Source: Podospora pseudocomata
Lineage: Eukaryota; Ascomycota; Sordariomycetes; Sordariales; Podosporaceae
DNA: 64,000 nucleotides
Assembly: GCF_035222375.1 (NCBI RefSeq)
Contig: NC_085888.1
Span: 558,001-622,000 of the forward strand
Direction of reading: 5' to 3'
Below are positions 47,038-58,389 of the stretch, piece after piece. Within the stretch, counting starts at the first letter, position 1; each line of letters begins with the position of its first letter. Below the pieces are notes generated by a model. That model saw only the letters and a program-made list of their open reading frames with translations. It did no database searches and was not told where the DNA came from. A program made the position numbers and the translations under genes.

Positions 47038-47376
47038 ATGATGTTCAACCCCACCACCATCTTCACCGCCATCCTCGGCGCCACATTCCTCGTCGCTCCG
47101 GCCATCGCCGCGCCGGCGGAGGAGGTCGCTGCCCCTCTCGCAAAGAGAGTCTGGCTCAGCAACATCGACGTCCAGGCTGCCTGCAAGGAGCAGTACACCA
47201 ACCAGTACGTCGCCATTGACAACGGCAACGGGTGCGGTGCCTGGCAGTGCGTGATCAACAACAACCGATACAGCGTCAACATGGACAGCTACTGCGTCCG
47301 CCACCACGGTGGTGAGGCCTATGCCAGCTGCGGCGGTGGCACCAAGTGGGACTGGCAGTGCCATGACCGCTCTTGA
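47038..47376 (+). CDS. Small secreted cysteine-rich protein
   Basis: A single exon of 112 residues with two ATGs in tandem at 47038 and 47041. A signal peptide (FNPTTIFTAILGATFLVAPA plus IAAP) is followed by a short pro-region ending in a Kex2-type LAKR site. The mature part begins VWLSNIDVQAACKEQY. It has six cysteines (AAC, NGC, WQC, YCV, SCGG, WQC) and aromatic motifs 'NRYSVNMDSYC' and 'GGTKWDWQC', a pattern shared by many unnamed small secreted proteins of ascomycetes. The function is unknown; effector-like or antimicrobial roles are only guesses. The TATA box and the intact frame within a region of dead genes suggest it is expressed and selected. Confidence 0.85.
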   Translation: MMFNPTTIFTAILGATFLVAPAIAAPAEEVAAPLAKRVWLSNIDVQAACKEQYTNQYVAIDNGNGCGAWQCVINNNRYSVNMDSYCVRHHGGEAYASCGGGTKWDWQCHDRS

Positions 47377-47821
47377 GTGGTCGAGATCAGGGGTTTGAGG
47401 GGATGGGTAGAGATGACTGAGGAGGTTGGGGGGGTTCTGGTTCATTTCTCAAGTCTTTCACTTGTGTAGGAAGTTGGCCACTTCTTAGTTTTCTTTTGGA
47501 GGATCTTCTAGCTCGCTCTTTACGTACACGAATCAATTGTTTGTCGACACTAACTTGTGCTGTCTCTTGACTGATACTGTTGTGTGAGAACACTCTCAGG
47601 ATGAGGAATTGTGGATAGCACTTCCTTAATACCGATGTTCAACCCAACACAGGGGTTCGCATCACCATCAATTTTCGACGCGTCTCGTCAGCGGCCTTCT
47701 TTTGGCGTAAGGCTTGTCCATTTTTCATGCTCACCGCTTCGCACGGCGATTTAACTCTCCAAACTTCCTTATTGACCCAAAACTTCATCGAACACCTGTG
47801 TACAGATCCGGCAAAGTCACA

Positions 47822-49649
47822 ATGCCCCTCAAAAGAAACGCTTCCAGCGCCACAAAAGCGGCCCCTGCCGCCAAAAAGTCGCGTCCCTCTAACGAAGCCG
47901 AACCTGCAGCAGCAGTTGCAACGGTAGAAACCTCCGAGGCACAGCAACCCGCTGCCGCTACCGCCACCAAGCCTGCACCTAAGAAGAAGGCCGTCCTAAG
48001 CCGATGGAACACCCCGTCCGTCTCGGCCAATATCGCTGCTCAATACCAGACCTTCCTCACGGATGAAAAGCAAGACCCCTTTGTCTTTGCACTCATGTGC
48101 GATCCTCCATTCCCTAGCGGCGACAGTGATGATGAGGAGGAAGATGAAGAAGAGACCAGCAATAACAGCAAGAATAAAGATCATGGGGACAGACCGAAGT
48201 GCGATGATGGGAAGAAGTGCTACTGCACGCAGCTGTACGATGACCATCCTGAGCATCCTTGTGTCTTTACCAGAGCAGCCAAGTCGATGTTTGTGGACTT
48301 GTCCTCCCACTGCGAGGTCAGAGATCCGGACAATTTTGAGATGTATACCTTTAATGATCATTCGGCGTATGGCACGTTGGAGATCCTCTAGAATCTTATT
48401 CTGGATTTTGAGGAAGCCCGATAGTTGGCAGGAGAAGCGGGCTGTGTGTGAGGCTCTGGGGTGCTTTTTGAAGAAAGATTCTTATGGCACGCTTGCTAGT
48501 CGGTATGTTGACCGTATTGCCAATGTTCAAGGCGATGAGAGCTAACAATGATGCTAGAATCGACGATAATGAGGGAGCCGATGCCACTTGGGCGTCTCAT
48601 GGGCCGTATGTTCTTATCCATGCTGGCCCAATTTGAGCGAGACGGTCTTCTCGCCAATGACGGCCCGGTGAAAAACCTGGGCTTCATCATGGCCGTGTGG
48701 ATGTCTATCCCCTCTGATATGCGTGGTTACAGTCTCTTGGCCGAGTCAAGGCCCGAGCCCCTTGGACCTGTCAAGCCGCGGGGTAAAGAAGTGGCGGCCT
48801 CACTCCTTTGACCAACAAATACTGGCCTATGCCAGAAAGTACAACATTGCCCTGAAGGGACTTCCCAACCTGGGCGAACTTGTGCAGGAGATTGAAGGAG
48901 AAGGAGAGGGCGAATTGCCTGAGCTTGTGCACAGCACATCAAAGTCCGATATCTTCCGCTATGAGAGGGAGTTGACCAGATACAAGGAGAGATATGGAAG
49001 CGTTCCTCATTTTATGAGCATCCACGGCCGTAGGCAGAAGACTAAGCCGAAGACGAATATGGGTGGGGATAATTTGGATATCACGTCTTGGACTTCGGCT
49101 GAGGGGAAGGCTGTGACAAGGGCTGTAATATCAGGGCTTGGAACTCATGGTCAATTCAGGCTAATAATCTTCAATGGCCTCGAAGAGCGTGATACTGAAA
49201 GAAGAAGAAATATAGTCTTGGTGATCCTGAACGCGTATTTTATCCTTCCTTGCCTGGCCCGTGCCCTTGTTGGCCTCAGGCCGCGGCCCAGTCCTCCAGT
49301 ATCCTATAGGGCCAGTGGGCTTCCTTTGATAACCGCCATGCCTTCTGATTGTCTGCCTCACTTTGACCACTGGTTCACAGCGTGCAGTTACCCCTCCTTG
49401 CGGTGGTATCGACAGTGTTGTTGGTCGTGGTTACGGGTGGTTGGCTTTTGCCGTGTGACAAAGGCGGCTCACTTTGACAAGAAAGACCCGTTGGGCAAGA
49501 AGGAGTTGGATATGATCAAGGAAGGGTGTGTCGTGTCAGGGTTAGACGGGTTTGCTTTTCAGGTTCTGGTATGGGGTGCTGATCTTGAACTATGTATTAC
49601 TACGTCTTCCAGGTTGGGGGATCATGTGTCCTGCTGGGTAACTGTATAA
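47822..49649 (+). pseudogene. Conserved fungal hypothetical protein, decayed
   Basis: The ATG at 47822 (MPLKRNASSATKAAPAAKKS) begins a Lys/Ala-rich start and an acidic stretch (SDDEEEDEEE), then 'KCYCTQLYDDHPEHPCVFT' and 'FNDHSAYGTLEIL' before TAG at 48389. The protein continues in other frames: 'WQEKRAVCEALGCFLKKDSY', a likely intron at about 48510-48557, 'LSMLAQFERDGLLANDGPVK', then 'FDQQILAYARKYNIALKG' and 'NLDITSWTSAEGKAV', and, after a 342-bp insert, 'HFDKKDPLGKKELDMIKEG'. Stops and frame changes at several points (48389, near 48420, near 48590, near 48785) make it a pseudogene. The family is widespread in Sordariomycetes, but no function is known to me. Confidence 0.65.
49112..49461. 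other. Apparent 342-bp insertion flanked by TGTGACAA
   Basis: TGTGACAA occurs at 49112-49119 and again at 49454-49461. The 342 bp from 49120 to 49461 separate two parts of a protein that seem adjacent in the family (TSAEGKAV and HFDKKDPLGKK). The reading frame stays open through the insert and is unchanged after it. The 8-bp flanking repeat suggests a transposed element of hAT type or similar, but I see no inverted ends. A long intron is the alternative. Confidence 0.4.
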
Positions 49650-50150
49650 TAGGACTGTCGGATTTTCTACATGTCGGTATCCCACCGACTGCATATTATG
49701 CTGACGATGCCGGTTTTCTCCCATAAACACATTTCATCAAACAATACGCATGCACATTCGCTGCGGATCACGCAGCTGCGTCCTCAGGTGAGCACAATAC
49801 ACCCCAACCTGCTGCTGCTTTGACCAGCCCATGCCCTGTGCCCTGGGACCACGCAAACAAGATCCTTCCTGTTATCACCATCTGTGGAACCAAAAGGACA
49901 TCTTACCCACAAGGTGGGCTTGGTGGGATGTATCTTTAACAGTATAAAGGTTCAATTAAAGGAGTGTAAAAGAAGAAGAAAACTGAATACAAAAGGCAGA
50001 AAACTAGGCATGCAAGCCAATACAAACCATCTCTAGCCTTTCCCATCTACCCATCTAGCTCCAAAAGACAGAGGGAACCATGCAACATGTAAATGCAAAC
50101 GCTCTACCCAAAAGTGCAAAAGACAACCATCACCCCCCATCACCCCCCAT
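49650..50150. other. Intergenic, no gene seen
   Basis: Between a decayed plus-strand gene and the 3' end of the cupredoxin gene. Contains A-rich stretches (49965-50010). Nothing was recognised. Confidence 0.4.
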
Positions 50151-50705
50151 CTAAAAGCCCCCCAACGGGTTAGGGTTAGGAATCCTCCATCCCCCCTGAA
50201 TGGCCCCCTGCACACCACTAGGCCCCTCCACCTCAGCAGCCAACTCCTTATGCGCCCTCAGCGAAAACTCCTGGCGGTCAAAATTCTGGTTGATAACCCC
50301 AGTCATACCCGACTGGCAGTGAGCGTTGTTGTTTTGAGCGCAGTAGAACCAGATCGGGCGGGTGTCCTTGACCTCAATCTGGAACACCTCGTCGCTCTGT
50401 CCCTCGCGGACGGGGAAGAAGCCGCTGAAGAAGGAGTCGGCGTCTTTGGGCTGGCAGGGCGTGTCAAAGGAGGACTCGACGACGGAGTGGTTCAGGGGGT
50501 TGAAGTGGAATTCGACTATGGAGCCGACTTCGGCGACTACGTTGTCGGGGTCAAAGATTAGACGGCCGCCGCGGCCGGCGATGACGGTGTGAGTTGTGCG
50601 GGGGGCGGCGGAGGTTTTTGTGGGGTTGTAGGTCTTGTCTGTGGGAGCGGCGGAGACGAGGCCGAGGGCGGTGGTGAGGGTGATGAAGAGAGTTGAGGAG
50701 TGCAT
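50151..50705 (-). CDS. Secreted cupredoxin (blue-copper-like) protein
   Basis: I use the ATG at 50705 (MHSSTLFITLTTALGLVSAA, signal peptide), giving 184 residues; the frame extends to 50885 with an unlikely hydrophobic leader. The domain carries the type-1 copper ligands in order: His in 'HFNPLNHSVVESSF', Cys in 'RPIWFYCAQ', His in 'NNNAHCQSGM' and Met in the same stretch, plus the 'DTPCQP' disulfide partner. Such cupredoxins are common secreted or GPI-linked fungal proteins (extracellular serine-rich type). They are thought to bind copper, but their role is unclear. The tail ends PNPNPLGGF without a GPI signal. Intact. Confidence 0.85.
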   Translation of the reverse strand: MHSSTLFITLTTALGLVSAAPTDKTYNPTKTSAAPRTTHTVIAGRGGRLIFDPDNVVAEVGSIVEFHFNPLNHSVVESSFDTPCQPKDADSFFSGFFPVREGQSDEVFQIEVKDTRPIWFYCAQNNNAHCQSGMTGVINQNFDRQEFSLRAHKELAAEVEGPSGVQGAIQGGWRIPNPNPLGGF

Positions 50706-52319
50706 TTTGATGGATAGAGTGAAGACTGATGTTATCTGGAGAGTAAGAGTGGAAGCGTTTGAGTCAGATGTGTTGATGGTTGGATGGTTGGTGAAGCTGA
50801 TGAAGGTGATGATGATGATGATGAGAAAAGGCATCAGCGAAGGCGGATTGTCCATGGTGTTATATACGCGAGATATCAAATCCATTACGGCTTTTCGTCG
50901 CCAACAATTCCGTGGCTATGGATAACTTGGTGATGGATTAGGAGATGGCATTGCGCGGAGGTGAGAGCATCCGGCGGCCGCAGTGGGCACTTCTCACCGT
51001 GTGTTGTTTTTGGCATCGCACCTGTGCTCACCGCAGGCCATGTGCAAGGCTTCGGCCGGCAGTGCAGCATTCCTCTTTCATTTTCACCAGTCGCTATAGG
51101 GCTGCAGCCGGAACCAGAGTATCGGGATTTGGACGATCCGGAGTAAGCAGCCACAAAATTGCAGAACTGCGGTTCGTCCGATGTCTTGTCAGAAATAGAA
51201 GCAGGCATCGGTTGAGGCTGTGCAAACTTCCTTGTTGGCCATGGACATATGTGGGAAGATGACAGGACCAACACCTCACTCATGCTGATCAGATCTGGAT
51301 AGCTATATTTAAGAAATTAGATATCAATCCTCTTACTTCCTCTTGAAGCTGAATGGGTTTATTTCCTGTTCGTTGCTGGACCTTTTGACACCGCAATTGG
51401 CTGAAGACAACAGGGCATGAAGTTGACAGACCCGCCGCGAGGATGCTTGTAGCCCGAGCGGCCGGCAAAAAGGCATCCAACCAGTGTAACTCGAGCGATG
51501 ACAACGGATCGTGGTGTGTTTTACGACAAGAAGAGTACCTGGCATGAGCCTCCTGTTTACTAGCACTGGGAGAAAGACGTGTAAGGGCGGCAGTCAGCCA
51601 TGTCAGGTTGGATATCATAGGTGCCTACCTAACACCTACCGTGTGAGCAGAGTTGTTGAGACATATATCAACTCTTGGATGGTCACAGGATATTCTCTGC
51701 AGTTCGGTTCCGTGTATACTGAGAAGTTGATATCCGGATTCCTCAGAAGCTGTGTTTGATGGGCATGAAAATTGTGTTTATGCTGAAGCAGAAAACACGG
51801 CAAGCCAGCCAGTCAAAAGAAAGGGGGGCTATTTCGTGGAGTTGTTAACGGCTGGTTCCGATAACTGAGGAGCATGCATACCAGGTCACCGCCGTTTGAT
51901 GACGGCGATTGCGCCCTCGAAGATAACTCGAAACACATGTCACTGATTAACTGGAGAGAAGAAGAATCGAGAACGGATGAGCCAATGACAAGTGCGCCAA
52001 CCACCGCAACAGGGCGCTAACGGAAAGTCGCTTGGATCGGAGTTTTGTTGCCCCGGGTCCGGAATTAGCCGGTGCCTGGACAAACGTCATACGGTCATGC
52101 GTCAACTTGCGCCGCCTCAGTATCAAAACATCATCATTTTAAACTCTGAATCATCCAAAAAAACAAAAAAAACATCGTCTTCCTGCGTCATTTTGGTGCT
52201 TTCTCATTTATCTGGTCTGTCATTGTTGTTTAGTTGGCGCCCCTATTCTATTCAGGTGGTTTGATCGAAGCCTCCATCTACAGTGACTCGCGAGGCGTGC
52301 ATGTCTCGCGACTGCCAAC
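50706..52319. other. Divergent promoter region, no gene seen
   Basis: About 1.6 kb between the cupredoxin and metalloprotease genes. Several 60-130-codon frames overlap on both strands, but none has family-like motifs. GATGATGAT microsatellite DNA lies near 50805-50825. Confidence 0.4.
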
Positions 52320-54651
52320 ATGGTCTCGGAGAAGATGGCTTTCCTGGAGCCCAGCACTCCCCAGGAGCTCCCTACTACTCACCACAACCAAAATCACAAA
52401 CAGTTCAATTGCCGTCGCCGGTTCCTACGCGGTTTCCTTTTCGCCTCTCTTGGTTTGACGGTCTTGCACGTCTGCTCGAGGACCACACCGGCTGTCATCA
52501 CGAATCCGGTGGAGCCCGCCAAGAGCGACGTCTGCTTGACGCCGGCATGCATCCACGCTTCTTCCGAGATCTTGTACAATTTGTCCCCAAACTTCAAGGA
52601 ACTTGACCCATGTACCGACTTTGAGGAGCTCGTCTGTGGGGGCTGGAGAGAGCGTCATGATCTCCGACCCGACCAGGGCGATGCCTTCACTGGCACCATC
52701 ATGTCCGAAAATTCACAGCTCCTCCTCCGTCACATCCTCGAGGCCCCATATCCGAAGTCCTCCAAACACTCCTACTTCTCCCCAATGCAGCTTGACTCGA
52801 CCAGCCTTTCTGCTGATGAGGAAAACTTCAACAAACTGACCGATGCCTACAAGGCCTGTTTGGATGAACCCACCATCAAGGAGCTTGGCATTGCTCCCCT
52901 CGCCAAGATTGTTGAACAGGTCCAGCAGTCGTTCCCTGTTTCCGACAGCTCATCAGGCAACGCCCTCAGCGAAACTATCCTCCTCTTGTCCAGGTATGGG
53001 GTTTCTGGGCTCGTTTCTTCTGGCACGGGGGCTGACGATGCCGATCCGGATGTTGTTGCTGTCTCTGTCGCGCCACCCTGGAGGATCGGCCTTCCATCCA
53101 AGGAGCGTTACGACGATGATGCCCTGGTGAAGAAGTACCAGGGCGTCGTTGTTGATGTACTCTCCCAGCTCGGCCCCAAAGAGAACAAGGACGTACTCGC
53201 TGCCGTTGTCGATTTTGAGAAGAAACTTGCTGCCGCTTCGCCATCGACCGAGGAGCGGCAGGACGTCACTGTAAGTGCCTTGCTGCTCCCAGCCCGTTCA
53301 CCATACTGACTGTTGCTAGAAATACTACAATCCAATGTCGCTGAAGGACGCATCGGAACTGGTGCCAAAGATCGACCTCGATCACATCATCTCCACCCTC
53401 GCTTCCAAGAACAAGGTTGAGCGTTTGATTGTGGCTTCACCCAAGTATCTTAAGGAGCTACAGAAGATCCTCGACGAAACCGACCCCGCCATTGTGCAAA
53501 ACTATTTTGTGTGGAAGGTTGTCCAGGCTTTCTACTCGTATGTGGACTCTCCTGTAGTGAAGCCGTACAAGGGTTTCGTCAATGAGCTCGCAGGAAAGGA
53601 CCCCAACTCTGCCCCCGAACGCTGGCGCACCTGTGTCAACCACGTCGACGACGGACTTGGTTGGATCTTGTCTCGCTTCTTCGTCGAGAAGGCCTTCTCG
53701 GCGGAAGCCAAGAAGTTTGGTGACCTGATTGTCTCCGACATCAAGGACGAGTTTGTCAAGAAGCTCAAGGCTACCGAGTGGATGGACGACGACACGACCA
53801 AGAAAGCCATTGAGAAGGTCCACAATATTGTGCAAAAGATCGGCTACCCAACCAAGAGCCCCGACATCATGGATCCCGATAACCTGGCCTCTTACTACAA
53901 AACTGTCAATATCAGCTCCGAGACTTTCTTCTCCAATTCTCTTTCGGTCATTGCCTTTGCCGTCGCCGATGAGTGGTCAACACTGGGCAAGCCCGTGGAT
54001 CGGGATCAATGGGGCATGACGGTCCCCACGGTCAACGCCTACTACAACCCCCCTGGAAACGAGATTGTGTTCCCCGCTGGTATCATGCAGTTTCCAGTCT
54101 TTGACGTTGATGTTCCCGCCTACATCTCGTACGGTGCCTTTGGCTCCGTCGCAGGACACGAACTTTCACACGCGTTTGACTCGACCGGCCGCCACTATGA
54201 TCAAAACGGTAACTACACTGACTGGTGGTCTGACGGAACTGTCAAGGCATTTGAAGAACGTACCAAATGTTTCATCGAGCAGTACGGCAACTTCAGCATT
54301 CCCGGTCCTGACGACAAGCCTCTTCACGTCAACGGTCGACTCACACTGGGCGAGAACATTGCCGATGCTGGCGGCCTCTCGGCATCTTTCCAGGCCTGGA
54401 AGCGCCGCTCCGCCCAAAAGCCCAACGCTCACCTCCCTGGCCTGGAGCATTTCACACAAAGCCAACTTTTCTTTGTCAGTTACTCCAACTGGTGGTGCGG
54501 CAAGTCGCGTCGTGACACTGCCATTAATCGCATATATACCGATCCCCATGCGCCAAAGTGGGCGAGGATCCTGGGGACCATGGCAAACAGCCGGGAGTTC
54601 AGGGAGAGCTTCCAGTGCAAGAGCAAGAAGCCCACCTGTGAGCTTTGGTAA
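52320..54651 (+). CDS. M13 (neprilysin-type) zinc metalloprotease (two exons)
   Basis: Exons 52320-53270 and 53320-54651 join in phase 0 (49-bp intron, GTAAGT...GCTAG) and give 760 residues. A basic cytoplasmic start is followed by one membrane anchor (about residues 36-52), so it is a type II membrane ectoenzyme. The luminal part has the M13 landmarks: 'DPCTDFEELVCGGW', 'VNAYYNPPGNEIVFPAGI', the zinc site HELSH (597-601), the third ligand in 'GENIAD' (661-666) and the C-terminal 'CELW'. The usual HExxH context 'GHEITHGFD' is here GHELSHAFD, conservative changes. It degrades peptides outside the cell or in the secretory pathway. The gene looks functional. Confidence 0.93.
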
Positions 54652-55105
54652 AGGAGCAAGTGCACGATAGTTTCAATCATAGTTTGTATGTATTAGTGTC
54701 ACCGTTGAACATCGCCCTATCGTAAACACGGCGTATAAAATCGTGCTGTATCATTTCTGTTTGGTCCCATGCGTGACCTCCATGGCAGCAAACAGCAGAG
54801 CTCAGTCCGTCGAGAACGAGATGGGCAAGCGGGTAGTTGGGTAGATACCAGCTGTAACTCGTCAAAAGATTGACCTTCCAGTGGACACAACCCAAGGTCT
54901 ATTGGACTCTCTCAACACCTTCAGCAAAGTGTTGATTAGTGCCAGGTCAAGTCCTATGATAGAAGATAATCAGCAAGCCAGATATGTAGATTCATCTTCA
55001 CACACCCAACTTGGAATGATGAAAGTCATACCAGGTAGACCCATGACTGCTACACAAACAGGAAGCGGCTCCTCCCTTTGACTAATATGCGATTGGTATC
55101 CAATT
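54652..55105. other. 3' intergenic region
   Basis: Between the metalloprotease stop and the amidase remnant. No feature was recognised. Confidence 0.4.
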
Positions 55106-56950
55106 TCACCAACTATTTGGCCAGTCAGTTGTGTCCATCGCCACAGCTTTCAGGAGTAGAGTCTGCTTACTTGGAACAACTAGCTCGGGAGCTCCCAGGA
55201 CTGGGGCTAGGAGCAACAAATGTGAGGAGCTGATCACCAGTTTGGAGGCTAAAACATTCAACATACAGTTAGCTGTGTTACCTCTCTCATTCTGCGATGA
55301 CAATGTGTAGCATGAATGTGTACACACTTTTTTGGCACTTCGTCTCTGTAATTTGGCTCCACCACTTTGATCGGCCACAGCAAGATTGGATTTCGTTCAT
55401 GCACGCGCAGAACTTCTTTCAAGAGCCATTCTCTGTAGACGTGGAATCGTTGAAGGCCGAGTTCGTGTTCCTCGGGTGTTACGTTTTTCGCTTTGTCCCT
55501 GCACGGTCAGTTCCTGTGCGTCCTAGGACTTTTGAACATTGAGTTATACCACAGATGTATCCCTCCAGGGGGCGGCATGAACGGTGTCTTGTGGAATCTT
55601 GATTGGTATTCGTTGAAGAATATCTCGATTTCTTTCCAGAAGGTGTAAACATAGGTAGCTGTTGAAACCTATCGAGGGTTGTAAGTGCTGCTCCATCGTT
55701 GTTTGATATGGCTCAAGGATGTTAGAAACACCTCTCCATTCAGATGATCATTTAGTGGTAGGCCGTTTGCTTGAGGCGGTGGTGAATTGTACCAGGAATC
55801 TCCGTTCGAGATGGGATGAGCTTTTGTATCCAAGACATTTTCCATAACTTTTATGAACCTCTGAAAGAGAGTTTCCTGGCTCTTTGCTGTTTCTGGCAGA
55901 AAGTCGGGAAGGTAGAGGATGGAGTCGGGTAACTCTCCGTCGTGGGATTTGTACCATGCCCTTGCGAAGCCCTCAAATGCAGAGAGGTCCCCTCCGAAGA
56001 AACAAGGTGTATCTGTCTGTCTTTACGGAATTTAGGTGGCGTTAGTTCGAAACCGAAGTAGATCTGTGCATGTATTTGAGCCACGACCTACGGCACACTA
56101 GACTACATGCCTCGACACGGAAGAGCTCTGTGAGAAGGACGAAAGGAAAATACGCCATTGGCTGGAGCTGAAAGATGGGCGCTTGCTGTTGCTGGAAAAT
56201 GACGGTATCAACCTGGTCATCACTAGCCTAACGTCGAACTGCGTGGTTGAAGCAGGGAAGACAAGGTAGGCACTGATTAGCGCCTTACAGTCTTTTCCCA
56301 CTGCAAAATCCAGCCACTCGTATGCTGCTATGGCCGCCGCCTGTCCACTGTTTCCTCCTGATGGAGATTGGTAACCATCTCCACGAGGGTTGAACGGTGC
56401 CGCAAAATCGACACGGTGGGGCGGGTGCTGCAGCAGAACCATTGAACACATCTTCGGAAGACCGAAATTCTCGGCGCCTTGATCTATAAGCTTCTGAATA
56501 GCTGGTGCTGTCTCCGTGGCTGGTTTGCTAAGGGCTAAATATTCACGGCTTCCCAGTGATGTGGTGAGTCCCTTGACATCGAACATGTTCTTGACTGTTA
56601 TTCTGACTCCAGCTAACGGCTTCCTTGATGGTTCGAGGCGTTGAACACGAGAGGAAACTGTAACAAAAGGCCCGTATCGACTGCTCTTGCCAACGGAGCT
56701 CGTTATGAGGCTGTCCACCATACCATGTCTAGCTAGCCAGCATCGACACATAGGAAGCCATTACCAAACACTTACTCTCCCGCCGTTGTAGCATTCTGAC
56801 GCAAAGGCAGTGAGAATGCAGCCGCAGTGTCGCTGTGGACTCTCATTGCCGGACTGATTGTCTGACCGTCCAAGACATACGGGCCAACAGTTGGGACATT
56901 TTCCGTCCCAATGAATTCCACCCAGGGCAAGACTGAGGTCCATCACCCTA
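55106..56950 (-). pseudogene. Amidase-signature enzyme, decayed
   Basis: Pieces on the minus strand in family order: 'VLPWVEFIGTENVPTVGPYV' (about 56930), 'KPLAGVRITVKNMFDVKGLT' with the catalytic lysine (about 56620), 'PRGDGYQSPSGGNSGQAAAI' in the Gly/Ser-rich amidase signature (about 56370), 'FEGFARAWYKSHDGELPDSI' and 'DFLPETAKSQETLFQRFIKV' (about 55970-55860), and 'LLLAPVLGAPELVVP' (about 55210). Frames change several times and stops lie between the pieces; the segment that should hold the second active-site serine (GTDTSGS type) is not visible. This was a fungal amide hydrolase of about 600 residues and is now dead. Confidence 0.72.
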
Positions 56951-58389
56951 CCAGATTTTGAATCTCGCCGATGGTAGCAGGGTCGCTTTTCTCAGTAGAC
57001 ACCAACACTCCGGAGGGGGAACTCAGGGGTCATGACATCATGTAGGGCGGTGGCCAAGGCTAGTCACTGCCCGCGAAATAGAGGCCAAAAGGCAGAGAAA
57101 TTGGTTGACAAATTGATATTACAGTTGGTTGTTGTTGTTAGGTGTAAACAGTAAACAGTAAGCCAAATCCAGCCTTTAAGAGCGATAAGGTGTGGTTCTG
57201 GTGAAACGCAGACCCTTTGTAGGTGCCCCACACATCATCCTCAGCGATCGCACGCTCTATGAAGCATTTCAAGAGCGGCAGCACCGGTGTTGATATCGGG
57301 ATCACGGGTGTCAAAAACACCAGCCACTGGCCGTGGTGTGAAACGCGGAAGTCCTGCGTTTAGCCGACAGTTGATCAGAAATGATTTTCGCTCCAGTGAT
57401 CACCGGGTCTTTGGGTTTGCTCACCGAACTTTCCTTGTAGGTTACATATCACCATTCCCCAAGCTGGAATTTCAGTGTGGCATGACACGAAATCTCGGAG
57501 GCCATTTCTCAAAAGACCGATGTCGGGTGAAATGAAGTGTATGAGCCGTGGTGAATCCGTTAAGACACGGGCAATGGTTGGGGGGGACTGGGTCAAGAGG
57601 GGAATGTCACAGATGAGGCCTTTCCCTGATCGTCCAACCGAGGGCAACATTAGGTAATGCATATGCAGGTAATATGCATCCATTCTGCTGTTATGTCTCC
57701 CCACCACCCCCGGGCCGTGGCGCAGTGCGGGCAGGTATCAGCTTCCAATGCTCAAATAATGCTAAGACACCAAGGATATCAAGCTCGAGAATATAGACTG
57801 GTCATGCTTGGATTATGGACTGGCAATGCCTGGATTGTAGACTGGTTATGCTCACATAGAAGATATGATCGACATGAGATGTTCAGATAACTCTTAAACG
57901 GCCGATGTCCACGCCACGGCTGAGACCTAGTGTTTCGGCCACGCGAGGGACGTGGAACGCCAGCGCAGGCGGCGTTTCCGCCCTGTGCCGACGCTGGCGA
58001 CGTGGCTATGGCCTGAAAGCTAACAAGGTTGTTCATGTTGACTGCGGTATGCTTCCATTCCAGGTTGTTGCCTTCATCCTGTCTCAACAATGCAGGCCAT
58101 ATCAAGCCCAAAACACACCAGATTCAGTAGGAGTTGTGCCAGTGACGTCGGGACTTCCTTGTGGAAATGGTCTGACGGTTGGGTAACGATGTTCAAGTTG
58201 TACTCAATACAAGGATTGGAAAGGTGTTTGAGGAACCCCCAACAGCAACAATGTCAAAGGGACAAACGCCGGTTTTACATGGTTGGGGGCTCCACGGTGT
58301 CGAGGCATGCATCCGCATATCCGTTATCTGATGAGGGATTTGCCTGCTATCAATGGGCACTGGCAACATCCATCCCACTTATAACCATC
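56951..58389. other. Intergenic with a minisatellite
   Basis: No intact gene. A 22-bp minisatellite is at 57796-57861. GC-rich inverted repeats (GCCAGCG/CGCTGGC) lie near 57957-57998. The decayed glycosyltransferase gene may extend into the right end: a GTAAGT donor follows its last recognisable exon. Confidence 0.4.
57796..57861. repeat. 22-bp minisatellite, three units
   Basis: Units GACTGGTCATGCTTGGATTA+TG, GACTGGCAATGCCTGGATTG+TA and GACTGGTTATGCTCACATAG+AA at 57796, 57818 and 57840. The period and part of the motif (GGAT...ATGC) resemble the array at 59710-59884. Confidence 0.7.

Noticed and set aside
50168-50181. GGGTTAGGGTTAGG, telomere-like
   Set aside because: Only two units, and it is the codons of the cupredoxin C-terminus (PNPNPLGGF) read on the other strand. 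Not a telomere remnant.
57940-58005. GC-rich inverted repeats (GCCAGCG/CGCTGGC, GGCGG/CCGCC) that could be a structured RNA
   Set aside because: Short arms in GC-rich DNA without any known RNA signature; expected by chance.
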